64,000 bases of DNA from an uncultured Blautia sp. (GCA_900540785.1 UQHF01000017.1:1-64000); one strand, 5' to 3'; shown: positions 1-8,403, counted from the first letter of the stretch. Numbers and translations: made by a program. The notes: generated from the sequence alone by a model not told the origin.

Positions 1-40
1 CTAACTCTAACTGACTAGCATCAATAAGATTACGTTTCAT
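1..40 (-). CDS. rpsE: 30S ribosomal protein S5, N-terminal fragment
   Basis: Only the first 13 codons are inside the window; the gene runs off the left edge. The start reads MKRNLIDASQLEL, which fits the S5 N-terminus of Clostridia. The ATG at 38-40 has a GGAGG ribosome site about 10 bases upstream, and the gene follows rplR after a 20-base gap, its normal place in the spc operon. Identification rests on position and these few residues. Confidence 0.85.
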   Translation of the reverse strand, partial: MKRNLIDASQLEL

Positions 41-60
41 GTGTTCTTTTCCTCCCTCTC

Positions 61-429
61 TTAGAATTTCAGTCCAGCTTCTCTAGCTGCGTCTGCTAAT
101 GCTTTCACTTTACCGTGGTAAATGTATCCGCCTCTGTCGAAAACAACGCTTTCGATTCCTGCTTCTACTGCTTTTTTACCGATTACGGTTCCTAAGTGTG
201 CTGCTGCTGCTACGTCGTTTGTGTGCTCTAATTCTGCGTTTACTTCTTTCTGAAGAGTAGAAGCAGATACTAAAGTCTTACCAACGGTGTCATCAATAAT
301 CTGAGCATACATATGCTTGTTGGAACGAAATACTGCAAGACGTGGTGTTGTTGCAGTGCCGTTTAAATGATGACGTAATCTTCTATGCTTATTCTGACGA
401 ATTTCCGCCCTAGATGCTTTCTTTATCAT
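61..429 (-). CDS. rplR: 50S ribosomal protein L18
   Basis: 122 residues, normal for bacterial L18, which binds 5S rRNA with L5 and L25 in the central protuberance. The basic N-terminus, the LAVFRSNKHMYAQIIDD strand and the C-terminal VFDRGGYIYHGKVKALADAAREAG segment are typical. It lies between rplF (17-base gap) and rpsE in the standard spc order and is co-transcribed from the S10 promoter or internal ones. Nothing unusual. Confidence 0.98.
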   Translation of the reverse strand: MIKKASRAEIRQNKHRRLRHHLNGTATTPRLAVFRSNKHMYAQIIDDTVGKTLVSASTLQKEVNAELEHTNDVAAAAHLGTVIGKKAVEAGIESVVFDRGGYIYHGKVKALADAAREAGLKF

Positions 430-446
430 GTTCTCACTCTCCTTAA

Positions 447-986
447 TTATTTCTTACCAGTCTTACCAACTTTACGTCTGATAACCTCATCAGCATATTT
501 GATACCTTTGCCTTTGTATGGCTCCGGTCTTCTCTTATCTCTGATTTCGGCTGCAAACTGGCCAACTTTTTCTTTGCTGATACCGGAAACGATAATCTTG
601 TTTCCATCTACTTTGGATTCCAGACCTTCCGGATCTTCCATTTCAACCGGGTGAGAATATCCCAGGTTAAGAACAAGCTTCTTACCCTGTTTTGCTGCTT
701 TATAACCTACACCGTTTACTTCAAGAGTCTTTGTGTAGCCTTCGCTTACACCTACCACCATGTTGTGGATAAGGCTTCTTGTTAAACCGTGAAGAGATTT
801 CATTCTTTTTAAGTCGTTTGGTCTTGTAACTACTACCTGACCATCTTCTACTTTGATTTCCATTTCAACTGGAAGCGCTCTTTCAAGTGTTCCTTTTGGT
901 CCTTTTACAGTTACAACGTTTCCGTCTGCTACTTTTACTTCAACGCCAGCAGGGATTGCAACTGGAAGTCTACCGATACGTGACAT
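447..986 (-). CDS. rplF: 50S ribosomal protein L6
   Basis: 179 residues, the usual length. L6 sits near the sarcin-ricin loop and GTPase centre of the large subunit. Starts MSRIGRLPVAIPAGV and ends with the conserved RRPEPYKGKGIKYADE region and a lysine-rich tail. A GGAGGACAATTAT ribosome site precedes the ATG. A 92-base spacer separates it from rpsH and contains a small hairpin (about 1017-1034). Confidence 0.98.
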   Translation of the reverse strand: MSRIGRLPVAIPAGVEVKVADGNVVTVKGPKGTLERALPVEMEIKVEDGQVVVTRPNDLKRMKSLHGLTRSLIHNMVVGVSEGYTKTLEVNGVGYKAAKQGKKLVLNLGYSHPVEMEDPEGLESKVDGNKIIVSGISKEKVGQFAAEIRDKRRPEPYKGKGIKYADEVIRRKVGKTGKK

Positions 987-1078
987 ATAATTGTCCTCCT
1001 ATTACTTAAATTATCGGAGAGAAAGATTTCTCTCTGTTTTCAGTCTCTTTTGTGACGAGTATATTTTCGACGGTCAAA

Positions 1079-1480
1079 TTACCATACGAATGCTAATACT
1101 TCACCGCCAACTTTTTCTTTACGTGCTTCTTTATCTGTGATAACACCTTTGTTTGTGGAAAGAATTGCGATTCCAAGTCCACCGAGAACCTTCGGAAGTT
1201 CATCTTTTCCAACGTAGATACGAAGACCTGGTTTGGAGATTCTCTTCAGTCCTGTGATGATCTTCTCATTTTTGTTCTCGCCGTATTTCAGTGTGATGTG
1301 AAGAGTTTTGAACACACCATCTTCTACTAAATCATATTTTGCAATATATCCCTCGTCAAGAAGAATGTTTGCGATTGCAATTTTCATTTTAGATGCCGGA
1401 ACATCTACTGTGTCGTGTTTTGCAGTGTTAGCGTTACGGATTCTTGTAAGCATATCTGCAATCGGATCGCTCATTGTCAT
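1079..1480 (-). CDS. rpsH: 30S ribosomal protein S8
   Basis: 133 residues, full length. S8 binds helix 21 of 16S rRNA and organises the central domain; in E. coli it also represses spc translation. N-terminal DPIADMLTRIRNAN and C-terminal GVITDKEARKEKVGGEVLAFVW are hallmark S8 sequences. The first ATG (1480) has AGGAGG about 8 bases upstream, so MTM rather than the second Met is taken as start. Confidence 0.98.
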   Translation of the reverse strand: MTMSDPIADMLTRIRNANTAKHDTVDVPASKMKIAIANILLDEGYIAKYDLVEDGVFKTLHITLKYGENKNEKIITGLKRISKPGLRIYVGKDELPKVLGGLGIAILSTNKGVITDKEARKEKVGGEVLAFVW

Positions 1481-1580
1481 GTTAGTTTCCTCCTTATTTT
1501 CTCTCTTTTCAGACTTTACATGATTGTTTATATATTAATGCGCCTGTCGGCATGCATTCCAAAAGATACTTGTGGTCTGA

Positions 1581-1766
1581 TTACCAGGAAGCTTTTTTCA
1601 CTCCCGGAATCTGTCCCTTGTAAGCTAATTCACGGAAGCAGATTCTGCAGATTCCGTATTTTCTTAAATATGAATGTGGACGGCCACAAATTCTGCAGCG
1701 GTTGTATTCTCTTGTGGAGAATTTCTGTTTGCGCTGCTGTTTGATTTTCATTGCTGTTTTAGCCAT
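1581..1766 (-). CDS. rpsZ: 30S ribosomal protein S14, zinc-binding (type Z)
   Basis: 61 residues, the short zinc-binding form of S14. Two CxxC knuckles are visible (CRIC at about 24-27 and CRIC at about 40-43), which bind Zn in this form and are lost in the zinc-independent long paralogue. S14 assembles late into the 30S head. It lies between rplE and rpsH, the normal spc position. The spacer towards rplE holds a strong GAAA-tetraloop hairpin. Confidence 0.98.
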   Translation of the reverse strand: MAKTAMKIKQQRKQKFSTREYNRCRICGRPHSYLRKYGICRICFRELAYKGQIPGVKKASW

Positions 1767-1791
1767 GAATCGTTCCTCCTATCAGATTTGC

Positions 1792-1814
1792 AGACCCCGG
1801 CTTTCGCCGGCGGT
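1792..1814 (-). promoter_or_regulatory. Stem-loop with GAAA tetraloop in the rplE-rpsZ spacer
   Basis: On the minus-strand RNA, GACC-G-CCGGC pairs with GCCGG-GGTC across a GAAA loop: nine base pairs with one bulged G. It sits in the 73-base spacer just ahead of the S14 ribosome site. No U-run follows, so it is not an intrinsic terminator. A processing, stability or translational-control role is possible but is inference. Confidence 0.5.
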
Positions 1815-1839
1815 CATCATGGTACACCCAGAGGGTATA

Positions 1840-2379
1840 TTATTTTGCAAATGGCATGTTGAATAATGTCAGTAATTCACGTGCTTCTTCATCTGTTTTC
1901 GCAGTTGTAACGAAGATGATGTCCATACCTCTTACTTTGTCTACTTTGTCGTATTCAACTTCCGGGAAGATTAACTGCTCTTTGATACCGAGAGCGTAGT
2001 TTCCTCTGCCGTCAAATGCGTTCGGGTTTACACCGCGGAAGTCACGTACACGAGGAAGTGCAAGGTTGATCAGACGATCAGCAAACTCGTACATTTTGTC
2101 TCCTCTTAATGTAACTTTACATCCGATCGGCATTCCCTCTCTGATCTTAAAGTTCGCTACAGATTTTTTTGCTTTTGTAGAAACTGCTTTCTGTCCTGTA
2201 ATCAGCTCCATATCAGCGATAGCTGCATCAAGAAGTTTTGCATTTTCTTTAGCTTCACCAACACCCATGTTTACAACGATTTTCTCGAGTTTTGGCACTT
2301 CCATAACGTTTTTGTATCCGAATTTCTTAGTCATGGCATCCATGATCTCATTTTTGTAAAGCTCTTTTAATCTACTCAC
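1840..2379 (-). CDS. rplE: 50S ribosomal protein L5
   Basis: 179 residues, full length. L5 binds 5S rRNA and contacts the P-site tRNA elbow. MSRLKELYKNEI at the start, VPKLEKIVVNMGVGEA near residue 28, and the AFDGRGNYALGIKEQLIFPE and RGMDIIFVTTAKTDEEAR segments are classic L5. Follows rplX after a 21-base gap in the spc order. Confidence 0.98.
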   Translation of the reverse strand: MSRLKELYKNEIMDAMTKKFGYKNVMEVPKLEKIVVNMGVGEAKENAKLLDAAIADMELITGQKAVSTKAKKSVANFKIREGMPIGCKVTLRGDKMYEFADRLINLALPRVRDFRGVNPNAFDGRGNYALGIKEQLIFPEVEYDKVDKVRGMDIIFVTTAKTDEEARELLTLFNMPFAK

Positions 2380-2400
2380 CTGTCATGCCTCCTCTCTCAA

Positions 2401-2712
2401 TTAATCGATAACTTTTCCAGTTGCTTTTGCAACACGGACTTTTTTGTCTCCATCCATCTGGAAACCAACTCTTGTAGCTTTTCCATCTACAACCAGCATT
2501 ACGTTGGAGATATGAAGCGGAGCTTCTTTGTTGATGATTCCGCCGTTCTGGTTTGCCATAGACGGTTTGCTGTGCTTGGTCACCATGTTTACGTTTTCAA
2601 CTAAGACAGTATTGTTTTTTGCGTTAACGGCAAGAACTTTACCTTCTTTGCCTTTATCTTTACCAGCGATTACTTTAACAGTATCGCCTTTTTTAATCTT
2701 CATAGCTGACAT
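2401..2712 (-). CDS. rplX: 50S ribosomal protein L24
   Basis: 103 residues. L24 is an assembly-initiator protein of the 50S subunit. The KOW motif is visible near the start (KKGDTVKVIAGKDKGKEGKV). The ATG at 2712 has GGAGGGTG about 7 bases upstream; a second in-frame Met three codons later is a weaker alternative. It follows rplN after 11 bases. Confidence 0.97.
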   Translation of the reverse strand: MSAMKIKKGDTVKVIAGKDKGKEGKVLAVNAKNNTVLVENVNMVTKHSKPSMANQNGGIINKEAPLHISNVMLVVDGKATRVGFQMDGDKKVRVAKATGKVID

Positions 2713-2723
2713 TAGGCACCCTC

Positions 2724-3092
2724 CTATAATACTTCCGGAGCTAAGGAAACGATCTTCATGAATTTCTTTTCACGAAGCTCTCTGGCAACTGGTCCAAAGA
2801 TACGTGTTCCTCTCGGAGTTAAGTCGTCTTTAATGATTACGGCAGCGTTTTCATCGAAACGGATGTAAGAACCGTCTTTACGACGAGCGCCTTTTTTTGT
2901 TCTAACAACAACAGCCTTTACAACGTCACCTTTTTTAACAACACCGCCTGGTGTTGCATCTTTAACGGAAGCAACGATTGTGTCGCCGATGTTTGCATAT
3001 CTTCTTGTAGAGCCGCCCATAACACGAATACAAAGGATTTCTTTTGCACCAGTGTTGTCGGCAACTTTCAGTCTAGTTTCCTGCTGAATCAT
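2724..3092 (-). CDS. rplN: 50S ribosomal protein L14
   Basis: 122 residues, the family length. L14 contacts L19 and the 30S subunit at bridge B5/B8. MIQQETRLKVADNTGAKE and the RRKDGSYIRFDENAAVII segment identify it. Thirteen bases downstream of rpsQ in the standard order. Confidence 0.98.
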   Translation of the reverse strand: MIQQETRLKVADNTGAKEILCIRVMGGSTRRYANIGDTIVASVKDATPGGVVKKGDVVKAVVVRTKKGARRKDGSYIRFDENAAVIIKDDLTPRGTRIFGPVARELREKKFMKIVSLAPEVL

Positions 3093-3105
3093 ACTGGTTT
3101 CCTCC

Positions 3106-3360
3106 TTATTTAGCTTTCTCTACGATCTCAACCAGTCTCCATCTCTTGTCCTTGGACAGCGGTCTGGTCTCCATTACCTTAACGGTATCTCCGATGTTGC
3201 ACTCATTGTTCTCGTCATGAGCTTTTAATTTATATGTTCTCTTCACGATTTTTTTGTAAAGAGGATGTTTTACATGGTCTTCAATTGCAACCACGATGGT
3301 CTTGTCCATCTTGTTGCTGACAACCTTGCCCACACGGGTTTTTCTCAGATTTCTTTCCAC
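3106..3360 (-). CDS. rpsQ: 30S ribosomal protein S17
   Basis: 84 residues. S17 is a primary 16S rRNA-binding protein of the 30S body with an OB fold. RKTRVGKVVSNKMDKTIVVA and the ETRPLSKDKRWRLVEI motif near the C-terminus identify it. Located 21 bases after rpmC. Confidence 0.98.
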   Translation of the reverse strand: MERNLRKTRVGKVVSNKMDKTIVVAIEDHVKHPLYKKIVKRTYKLKAHDENNECNIGDTVKVMETRPLSKDKRWRLVEIVEKAK

Positions 3361-3381
3361 GATTGTTTCCTCCTATATTCA

Positions 3382-3600
3382 CTATTTGGAAGCGTTAGCC
3401 TGCTCAGTGATTACTGTCTGGATTCTGGCAATATTCTTGCGAACCTCTTTGATTCGTCCTGTATTGTCTAATTGATTGGTTGCATTCTGAAATCTCAGAT
3501 TGAAAAGTTCTTTTTTAGCAGCTACTAATTCTTCATTTAATTCTGCAGCTGATTTTGCCTTTAAATCTTCTACGAATTTATTAATTTTCACTGTTATCAC
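3382..3600 (-). CDS. rpmC: 50S ribosomal protein L29
   Basis: 72 residues. L29 lies at the polypeptide exit and contacts L23 and trigger factor. The helical hairpin with ELFNLRFQNATNQLDN is the family signature. Its start codon lies inside the last 20 bases of rplP in another frame, which suggests translational coupling. Confidence 0.97.
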   Translation of the reverse strand: MITVKINKFVEDLKAKSAAELNEELVAAKKELFNLRFQNATNQLDNTGRIKEVRKNIARIQTVITEQANASK

Positions 3601-4018
3601 CGCCTTCTAAGTCTGCGCGAGAAACGATTTTACATTTACATGGTAACTTGTGCATAGCAAGACGTAATGCTTCACGAGCAACTTCCTCGGAAACGCCTGC
3701 GATCTCGAACATTACGCGACCTGGTTTTACAACTGCTACCCAGTACTCCAGGGAACCTTTACCGGAACCCATACGTGTCTCTGCTGGTTTTGCTGTTACT
3801 GGTTTATCTGGGAAAATCTTAATCCAAACCTTACCGCCACGTTTGATGTAACGGGTCATAGCAACACGGGCTGCTTCAATCTGGTTGGAACGAATCCAAC
3901 AAGGTTCGGTAGCAACAAGACCGAATTCACCATAATTGATTTTGTTACCTCTCAGGGCTTTACCTCTCATGGAGCCACGGAATTGTTTACGACGTTTTAC
4001 TCTTTTTGGCATTAACAT
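3581..4018 (-). CDS. rplP: 50S ribosomal protein L16
   Basis: 145 residues. L16 helps position A-site tRNA and is needed late in 50S assembly. MLMPKRVKRRKQFRGSM at the start and GSGKGSLEYWVAVVKPGRVMFE in the middle are typical. Overlaps the rpsC stop by one base and the rpmC start by 20 bases, so the three are probably translationally coupled. Confidence 0.98.
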   Translation of the reverse strand: MLMPKRVKRRKQFRGSMRGKALRGNKINYGEFGLVATEPCWIRSNQIEAARVAMTRYIKRGGKVWIKIFPDKPVTAKPAETRMGSGKGSLEYWVAVVKPGRVMFEIAGVSEEVAREALRLAMHKLPCKCKIVSRADLEGGDNSEN

Positions 4019-4674
4019 TATTTATCGCTCCCTTCCTTAGTTCCTTTTGTTGGAAGTACTTCGCCATTGTAGACCCAAGCTTTTACGCCAACTTTGCCGT
4101 ATGTTGTGTCTGCTTCTGCGAAGCCGTAGTCGATGTCTGCACGAAGTGTCTGAAGCGGGATTGTTCCCTCGCTGTAGAACTCTGTACGAGCCATATCAGC
4201 ACCGCCAAGACGTCCGGATACAGATGTTTTGATACCTTTTGCTCCGGCTTTCATAGTTCTCTGCATTGTAGATTTCATTGCACGACGGAAGGAAATACGG
4301 TTCTCTAACTGTAATGCAATATTCTCAGCAACTAACTGTGCATCTCTGTCTGGTCTTTTTACTTCTTTGATGTCAACGATGACTTTTTTGTCTGTGTATT
4401 TCTGTAACTCAGCTTTTACTTTTTCGATCTCAGCGCCGCCTTTACCGATTACGATACCAGGTTTTGCTGTGTAGATGATGATTTTTACTCTGTCAGATGC
4501 TCTCTCGATTTCAATCTTGGAAACACCTGCACTGTATAATTTCTTTTTCAGGAATGTTCTGATGTTGTAATCTTCTACTAAGAAGTCTGCAAAGTTGTCT
4601 TCTGCATACCATCTAGAATCCCAATCTTTGATAACACCGACTCTAAGGCCATGTGGGTTAACTTTCTGTCCCAT
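4018..4674 (-). CDS. rpsC: 30S ribosomal protein S3
   Basis: 218 residues. S3 forms part of the mRNA entry tunnel and has KH-domain RNA binding. MGQKVNPHGLRVGVI, the KH GxxG (VIGKGGAEIEKV near residue 80) and the C-terminal RLGGADMARTEFYSEGTIPLQ segment are all seen. Follows rplV after 11 bases. Confidence 0.98.
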   Translation of the reverse strand: MGQKVNPHGLRVGVIKDWDSRWYAEDNFADFLVEDYNIRTFLKKKLYSAGVSKIEIERASDRVKIIIYTAKPGIVIGKGGAEIEKVKAELQKYTDKKVIVDIKEVKRPDRDAQLVAENIALQLENRISFRRAMKSTMQRTMKAGAKGIKTSVSGRLGGADMARTEFYSEGTIPLQTLRADIDYGFAEADTTYGKVGVKAWVYNGEVLPTKGTKEGSDK

Positions 4675-4685
4675 GATTTTCCTCC

Positions 4686-5075
4686 TTATCTTTCATCCAG
4701 CACGATGGTGATATGGCTTGTTCTCTTCTCGATTCTGTAAGCTCTACCCTGTGCTCTTGGCTGAATTCTCTTCATTGTAGGTCCTTTATCTGCGTAGCAG
4801 GCTGCAATGTAGAGGTTGTCTGCGTTCATTCCGTTGTTGTTCTCAGCATTTGCGATTGCTGATTCCAGTAACTTCTTAAGCACGCTGGAAGCGTATCTTG
4901 GGTTGTATGTCAGGATACCAAGTGCTGTCTGCACATCTTTGCCACGGATTACATCTAATACGTAGCAGGCTTTCTGAACAGAAATTCTTGCATAAGATAA
5001 TTTTGCAGACGGTCTTGTCTCTCTATTATTCTCATTTCTGGCTCTCTTTATCTGGCTTCTATGTCCCTTTGCCAT
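4686..5075 (-). CDS. rplV: 50S ribosomal protein L22
   Basis: 129 residues. L22 lines the exit tunnel with its beta-hairpin (RIQPRAQGRAYRIEKRTSHITI), where macrolide-resistance mutations arise in other species. The N-terminal basic extension of about 20 residues is common in Clostridia. An 87-base spacer separates it from rpsS and contains a hairpin. Confidence 0.98.
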   Translation of the reverse strand: MAKGHRSQIKRARNENNRETRPSAKLSYARISVQKACYVLDVIRGKDVQTALGILTYNPRYASSVLKKLLESAIANAENNNGMNADNLYIAACYADKGPTMKRIQPRAQGRAYRIEKRTSHITIVLDER

Positions 5076-5120
5076 TTTAAAGTGCCTCCTTTCGTCATAT
5101 TCGAATCTTTAATGGAAACC

Positions 5121-5142
5121 CCTGACTGCAGGCGCAGCCAGG
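5121..5142 (-). promoter_or_regulatory. Hairpin in the rpsS-rplV spacer
   Basis: CCTG-A-CTGC pairs with GCAG-C-CAGG around a four-base loop, in the longest spacer of the 3' part of the S10 operon (5076-5162). There is no U-run. It may be a processing or mRNA-stability element; the function is unknown. Confidence 0.35.
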
Positions 5143-5162
5143 CGGCTGTTCTTTACTGATAA

Positions 5163-5444
5163 TTAGCGAACGCCGGATTTCTTTTCGTCTTTTCCGTGTC
5201 CTCTGTATGTTCTGGTTGCAACAAACTCACCAAGTTTGTGTCCAACCATGTCTTCTGTGATATATACCGGCACGTGTTTTCTTCCGTCATGGACAGCAAT
5301 TGTATGTCCTACGAAGGACGGGAAGATAGTAGAACGACGTGACCATGTTTTGATAACGGATTTGTCGTTTGCAGCATTTAATGCGTCTACTTTTTTCAGT
5401 AAGCTCTCATCTGCAAAAGGTCCTTTTTTCAGTGAACGAGACAT
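5163..5444 (-). CDS. rpsS: 30S ribosomal protein S19
   Basis: 93 residues. S19 sits in the 30S head with S13 and contacts tRNA and the 50S subunit. MSRSLKKGPFADESLLKKV and the HKLGEFVATRTYRGHGKDEKK tail are diagnostic. Sixteen bases after rplB. Confidence 0.98.
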   Translation of the reverse strand: MSRSLKKGPFADESLLKKVDALNAANDKSVIKTWSRRSTIFPSFVGHTIAVHDGRKHVPVYITEDMVGHKLGEFVATRTYRGHGKDEKKSGVR

Positions 5445-5459
5445 GCTTTATCCTCCTTA

Positions 5460-6305
5460 TTATTTCGCTAAAGCTTTTCCATCGCGTCTTCTTACGATGA
5501 GCTTGTTGGACTGTTTGTTTTTCTTTCTGGTCTTCAGACCAAGAGCAGGTTTGCCCCAAGGTGTACATGGGCCTGGACGACCGATACCGGTCTTTCCTTC
5601 ACCACCACCGTGTGGATGGTCATTCGGGTTCATTACGGAACCGCGAACTGTAGGTCTGATACCCATGTTACGCTTACGTCCAGCTTTACCGATATTAATC
5701 AGGTTGTGGTCTCCGTTTCCGACAACGCCGATAGAAGCACGGCATACGATCGGAACCATTCTCATTTCACCAGATGGCAGACGCAGTGTTGCGTATTTGC
5801 CTTCTTTAGCCATTAACTGAGCACCGTTTCCAGCAGAACGAACCATCTGTCCGCCCTTTCCAGGATGAAGCTCGATGTTGTGGATCATAGTACCAACCGG
5901 GATCATTTCCAGAGGAAGGCAGTTGCCTACACGAACCTCTGCTTCCGGTCCGTTCATGATCTTCTGGCCTACTTTTAAGCCTTCCGGAGCAAGGATATAT
6001 GCTTTCTCACCATCTGCATAGTTGATAAGTGCAATATTTGCTGTTCTGTTCGGATCGTACTCGATTGTTGCTACTGTTGCAGGAATTCCATCTTTTCTTC
6101 TCTTGAAGTCGATGATTCTGTATTTTCTTCTGCTTCCGCCTCCGCGGTGTCTTACTGTAATTTTACCCTGGTTGTTACGTCCGGCATTTTTCTTTAAAGA
6201 CACTACTAAGGATTTCTCTGGAGTGCTTGTTGTGATCTCAGAGAAGTCGGAACCAGTCATATGTCTTCTTGACGGTGTATATGGGTTATAGGTTTTGATT
6301 CCCAT
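5460..6305 (-). CDS. rplB: 50S ribosomal protein L2
   Basis: 281 residues from the chosen start. L2 is needed for subunit association and sits close to the peptidyl-transferase centre. The ATG at 6303-6305 (MGIKTYNPYTPSRR) has AAAGGAG 7 bases upstream; the reading frame extends 10 codons further upstream but without a ribosome site. The catalytic-region segment around NPNDHPHGGGEG, including the key histidine, is intact. Confidence 0.98.
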   Translation of the reverse strand: MGIKTYNPYTPSRRHMTGSDFSEITTSTPEKSLVVSLKKNAGRNNQGKITVRHRGGGSRRKYRIIDFKRRKDGIPATVATIEYDPNRTANIALINYADGEKAYILAPEGLKVGQKIMNGPEAEVRVGNCLPLEMIPVGTMIHNIELHPGKGGQMVRSAGNGAQLMAKEGKYATLRLPSGEMRMVPIVCRASIGVVGNGDHNLINIGKAGRKRNMGIRPTVRGSVMNPNDHPHGGGEGKTGIGRPGPCTPWGKPALGLKTRKKNKQSNKLIVRRRDGKALAK

Positions 6306-6383
6306 GATGTTTCTCCTTTCAATCTTTGTTATCACGCTTTTGACTGCGTATATGCGCTATCTTCACAAGGAAGTTCTTTTCGA

Positions 6384-6683
6384 TCAAAGTCCCTCGAAAA
6401 TCTCGATGTCCTTGCTATCCTCTGTAAGAGCTACGATAGCTTTTTTGGATTTAGCAGTTTTTCCAACTACCATTCCACGGCGTTTTTTCTTACCATCTAA
6501 ATTCATGGTATTTACGCTTTTTACTTTTGTTCCTTCGAACATTTTCTCAACAGCTTCTTTAATCTGTGTTTTGTTTGCTTCCGGATGAACAAGGAAAGTG
6601 TATTTCTTCTCACCCATAGCGTTCATAGATTTTTCAGTAATCACTGGTTTTTTGATCACATCATAATACTGAATGTTAGCCAT
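6384..6683 (-). CDS. rplW: 50S ribosomal protein L23
   Basis: 99 residues. L23 is at the exit-tunnel rim and docks trigger factor and SRP. VIKKPVITEKSMNAM and the FEGTKVKSVNTMNLDGKKKR segment identify it. Its ATG overlaps the rplD stop codon by one base (TAATG). Confidence 0.98.
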   Translation of the reverse strand: MANIQYYDVIKKPVITEKSMNAMGEKKYTFLVHPEANKTQIKEAVEKMFEGTKVKSVNTMNLDGKKKRRGMVVGKTAKSKKAIVALTEDSKDIEIFEGL

Positions 6684-7303
6684 TATGCGTACACCTCCTC
6701 GATGGATGCTACAGCATCTTTGGTTACAACAACTGTGTTATGTTTCATAACATCGTATACGTTGATTGTGCTTGGAGTTGCAGTCTCTACATTTTCAATG
6801 TTTCTTGCAGAAAGAATTACGTTCTTGTCATCTGTTGCTGTGATCACAAGCGCTTTGTCTGCTTTCAGGTTTGTAAGAACCTTCTGCATTTCTTTTGTTT
6901 TCACCTCTGCAAGTGCAAGGCTGTCAACTACTACTAATTTATTTTCCTGAACCTTGGAAGTCAGAGCAGATTTTAAAGCAGCTCTTCTTTCTTTCTTGTT
7001 CATTTTCACTTCATAATCTCTTGGTGACGGAGCGAATACAATACCGCCGCCTGTCCACTGTGGTGCACGGATGGAACCCTGTCTAGCATGACCTGTTCCT
7101 TTCTGTCTCCACGGTTTTCTTCCGCCGCCGCTTACTTCAGAACGAGTTTTAGCTTTCTGAGTACCCTGGCGTTTATTTGCAAGCTGACGAACAACTGCAA
7201 GATGAACAAGATGCTCGTTGATCTCCACACCGAACACTGCGTCGTTCAGCTCCATTGTTCCAACTTCATTGCCTTCCATATTATAAACAGTTACGTTTGC
7301 CAT
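6683..7303 (-). CDS. rplD: 50S ribosomal protein L4
   Basis: 206 residues. L4 lines the exit tunnel and, in gammaproteobacteria, is the autogenous repressor of the S10 operon. SEVSGGGRKPWRQKGTGHAR is the tunnel-loop signature. It is the third gene of the operon; the folded leader upstream of rpsJ is a natural candidate target for such feedback here, but that is inference. Confidence 0.98.
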   Translation of the reverse strand: MANVTVYNMEGNEVGTMELNDAVFGVEINEHLVHLAVVRQLANKRQGTQKAKTRSEVSGGGRKPWRQKGTGHARQGSIRAPQWTGGGIVFAPSPRDYEVKMNKKERRAALKSALTSKVQENKLVVVDSLALAEVKTKEMQKVLTNLKADKALVITATDDKNVILSARNIENVETATPSTINVYDVMKHNTVVVTKDAVASIEEVYA

Positions 7304-7324
7304 TCTGATGCTCCTCCTTTCTCA

Positions 7325-7957
7325 TTATAAGGACTTTACTGTCTCTTTGATAGTAACCAAAGATTTCTTAGGTCCTGGAACAGCACCTTTAACTAACAGT
7401 AAGTTATTTTCTGTATCTACGCGTACTACTTCAAGATTCTGTACAGTTACCTGAACATGTCCCATCTGTCCTGGCATTTTTTTGCCTTTGAATACTTTAC
7501 TCGGGTCAGATGCAGAACCGTTGGAACCTGCATGACGGTGATATTTGGAACCGTGAGCCATAGGTCCTCTGGACTGTCCGTGTCTCTTGATCGCACCCTG
7601 GAAGCCTTTACCTTTGGAGATTGCAGTTGCATCGATGTGATCTCCTGCCTCAAAGATGTCAGCTTTAATTTCCTGTCCTACTTCATATTCGCCTGCGTTT
7701 TCAAATCTGAATTCTTTTAAGAATCTCTTAAGATCAACGCCTGCTTTTTCTAAGTGGCCTTTTTCCGGTTTGTTCACCAGTTTTTCTCTGATGTCGCCGA
7801 AGCCAACCTGAACTGCTGCATATCCATCATTTTCTTCTGTCTTAACCTGAGTTACGACACATGGACCTGCCTGTAAAACGGTTACCGGAATCAGTGTTCC
7901 GTCTTCGTTGAAGATTTGAGTCATTCCGACTTTAGTAGCTAAAATAGCTTTCTTCAT
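7325..7957 (-). CDS. rplC: 50S ribosomal protein L3
   Basis: 210 residues. L3 is an assembly initiator whose loop reaches the peptidyl-transferase centre. MKKAILATKVGMTQIFNEDG, the GFQGAIKRHG motif and the HRHAGSNGSASDPSKVFKG segment are typical. It lies 91 bases after rpsJ, with a 7-bp hairpin (GATTACC/GGTAATC, 7978-7996) in that spacer. Confidence 0.98.
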   Translation of the reverse strand: MKKAILATKVGMTQIFNEDGTLIPVTVLQAGPCVVTQVKTEENDGYAAVQVGFGDIREKLVNKPEKGHLEKAGVDLKRFLKEFRFENAGEYEVGQEIKADIFEAGDHIDATAISKGKGFQGAIKRHGQSRGPMAHGSKYHRHAGSNGSASDPSKVFKGKKMPGQMGHVQVTVQNLEVVRVDTENNLLLVKGAVPGPKKSLVTIKETVKSL

Positions 7958-7977
7958 TGTTTTTCCTCCTTATAGCG

Positions 7978-7996
7978 GATTACCATTTCGGTAATC
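7978..7996 (-). promoter_or_regulatory. Hairpin in the rpsJ-rplC spacer
   Basis: A perfect 7-bp inverted repeat GATTACC-N5-GGTAATC lies between rpsJ and the rplC ribosome site. No U-run follows, so termination is unlikely. Role unknown. Confidence 0.4.
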
Positions 7997-8048
7997 ATAT
8001 AGTAAATAGCATAAATGCTTGCGCATTAACTTTGGAATCACCAGATGA

Positions 8049-8366
8049 TTATTTTGTTTTCATCTTGATGTCAATGTGAACTCCTGCCGGCATTTCCAGT
8101 CTGGACAGTGCATCTACTGTCTTCTGGGTCGGTGTCAGGATGTCGATGAGTCTCTTGTGTGTTCTCTGCTCGAACTGCTCTCTGGAATCTTTGTATTTGT
8201 GAACCGCTCTTAAGATTGTAACAACCTCTTTCTTTGTTGGAAGCGGAACCGGACCGCTTACCATTGCGCCGTTCTTCTTAACAGTCTCGATGATTTTTGC
8301 TGCAGACGCATCTACTAACTGATGGTCATATGCCTTTAATGTGATTCTCATTACCTGATTTGCCAT
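8049..8366 (-). CDS. rpsJ: 30S ribosomal protein S10
   Basis: 105 residues, first gene of the operon. S10 is a 30S head protein that also takes part in antitermination as NusE. MANQVMRITLKAYDH at the start and SGPVPLPTKKEVVTILRA in the middle identify it. AGGAGGAG precedes the ATG. It is transcribed from the promoter at 8596-8624 through a leader of about 220 bases. Confidence 0.98.
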   Translation of the reverse strand: MANQVMRITLKAYDHQLVDASAAKIIETVKKNGAMVSGPVPLPTKKEVVTILRAVHKYKDSREQFEQRTHKRLIDILTPTQKTVDALSRLEMPAGVHIDIKMKTK

Positions 8367-8403
8367 AAAAAAAGTCTCCTCCTATTCGTACTCTTATAGC
8401 AGT

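Noticed and set aside
1517..1535. TTGTTTAT near rpsH resembling the arm of the 51-bp arrays, with a 15-base match to 43737-43751
   Set aside because: A single copy without the second arm or the 51-bp period. A 15-base match by chance is expected about once or more in A+T-rich sequence of this length.
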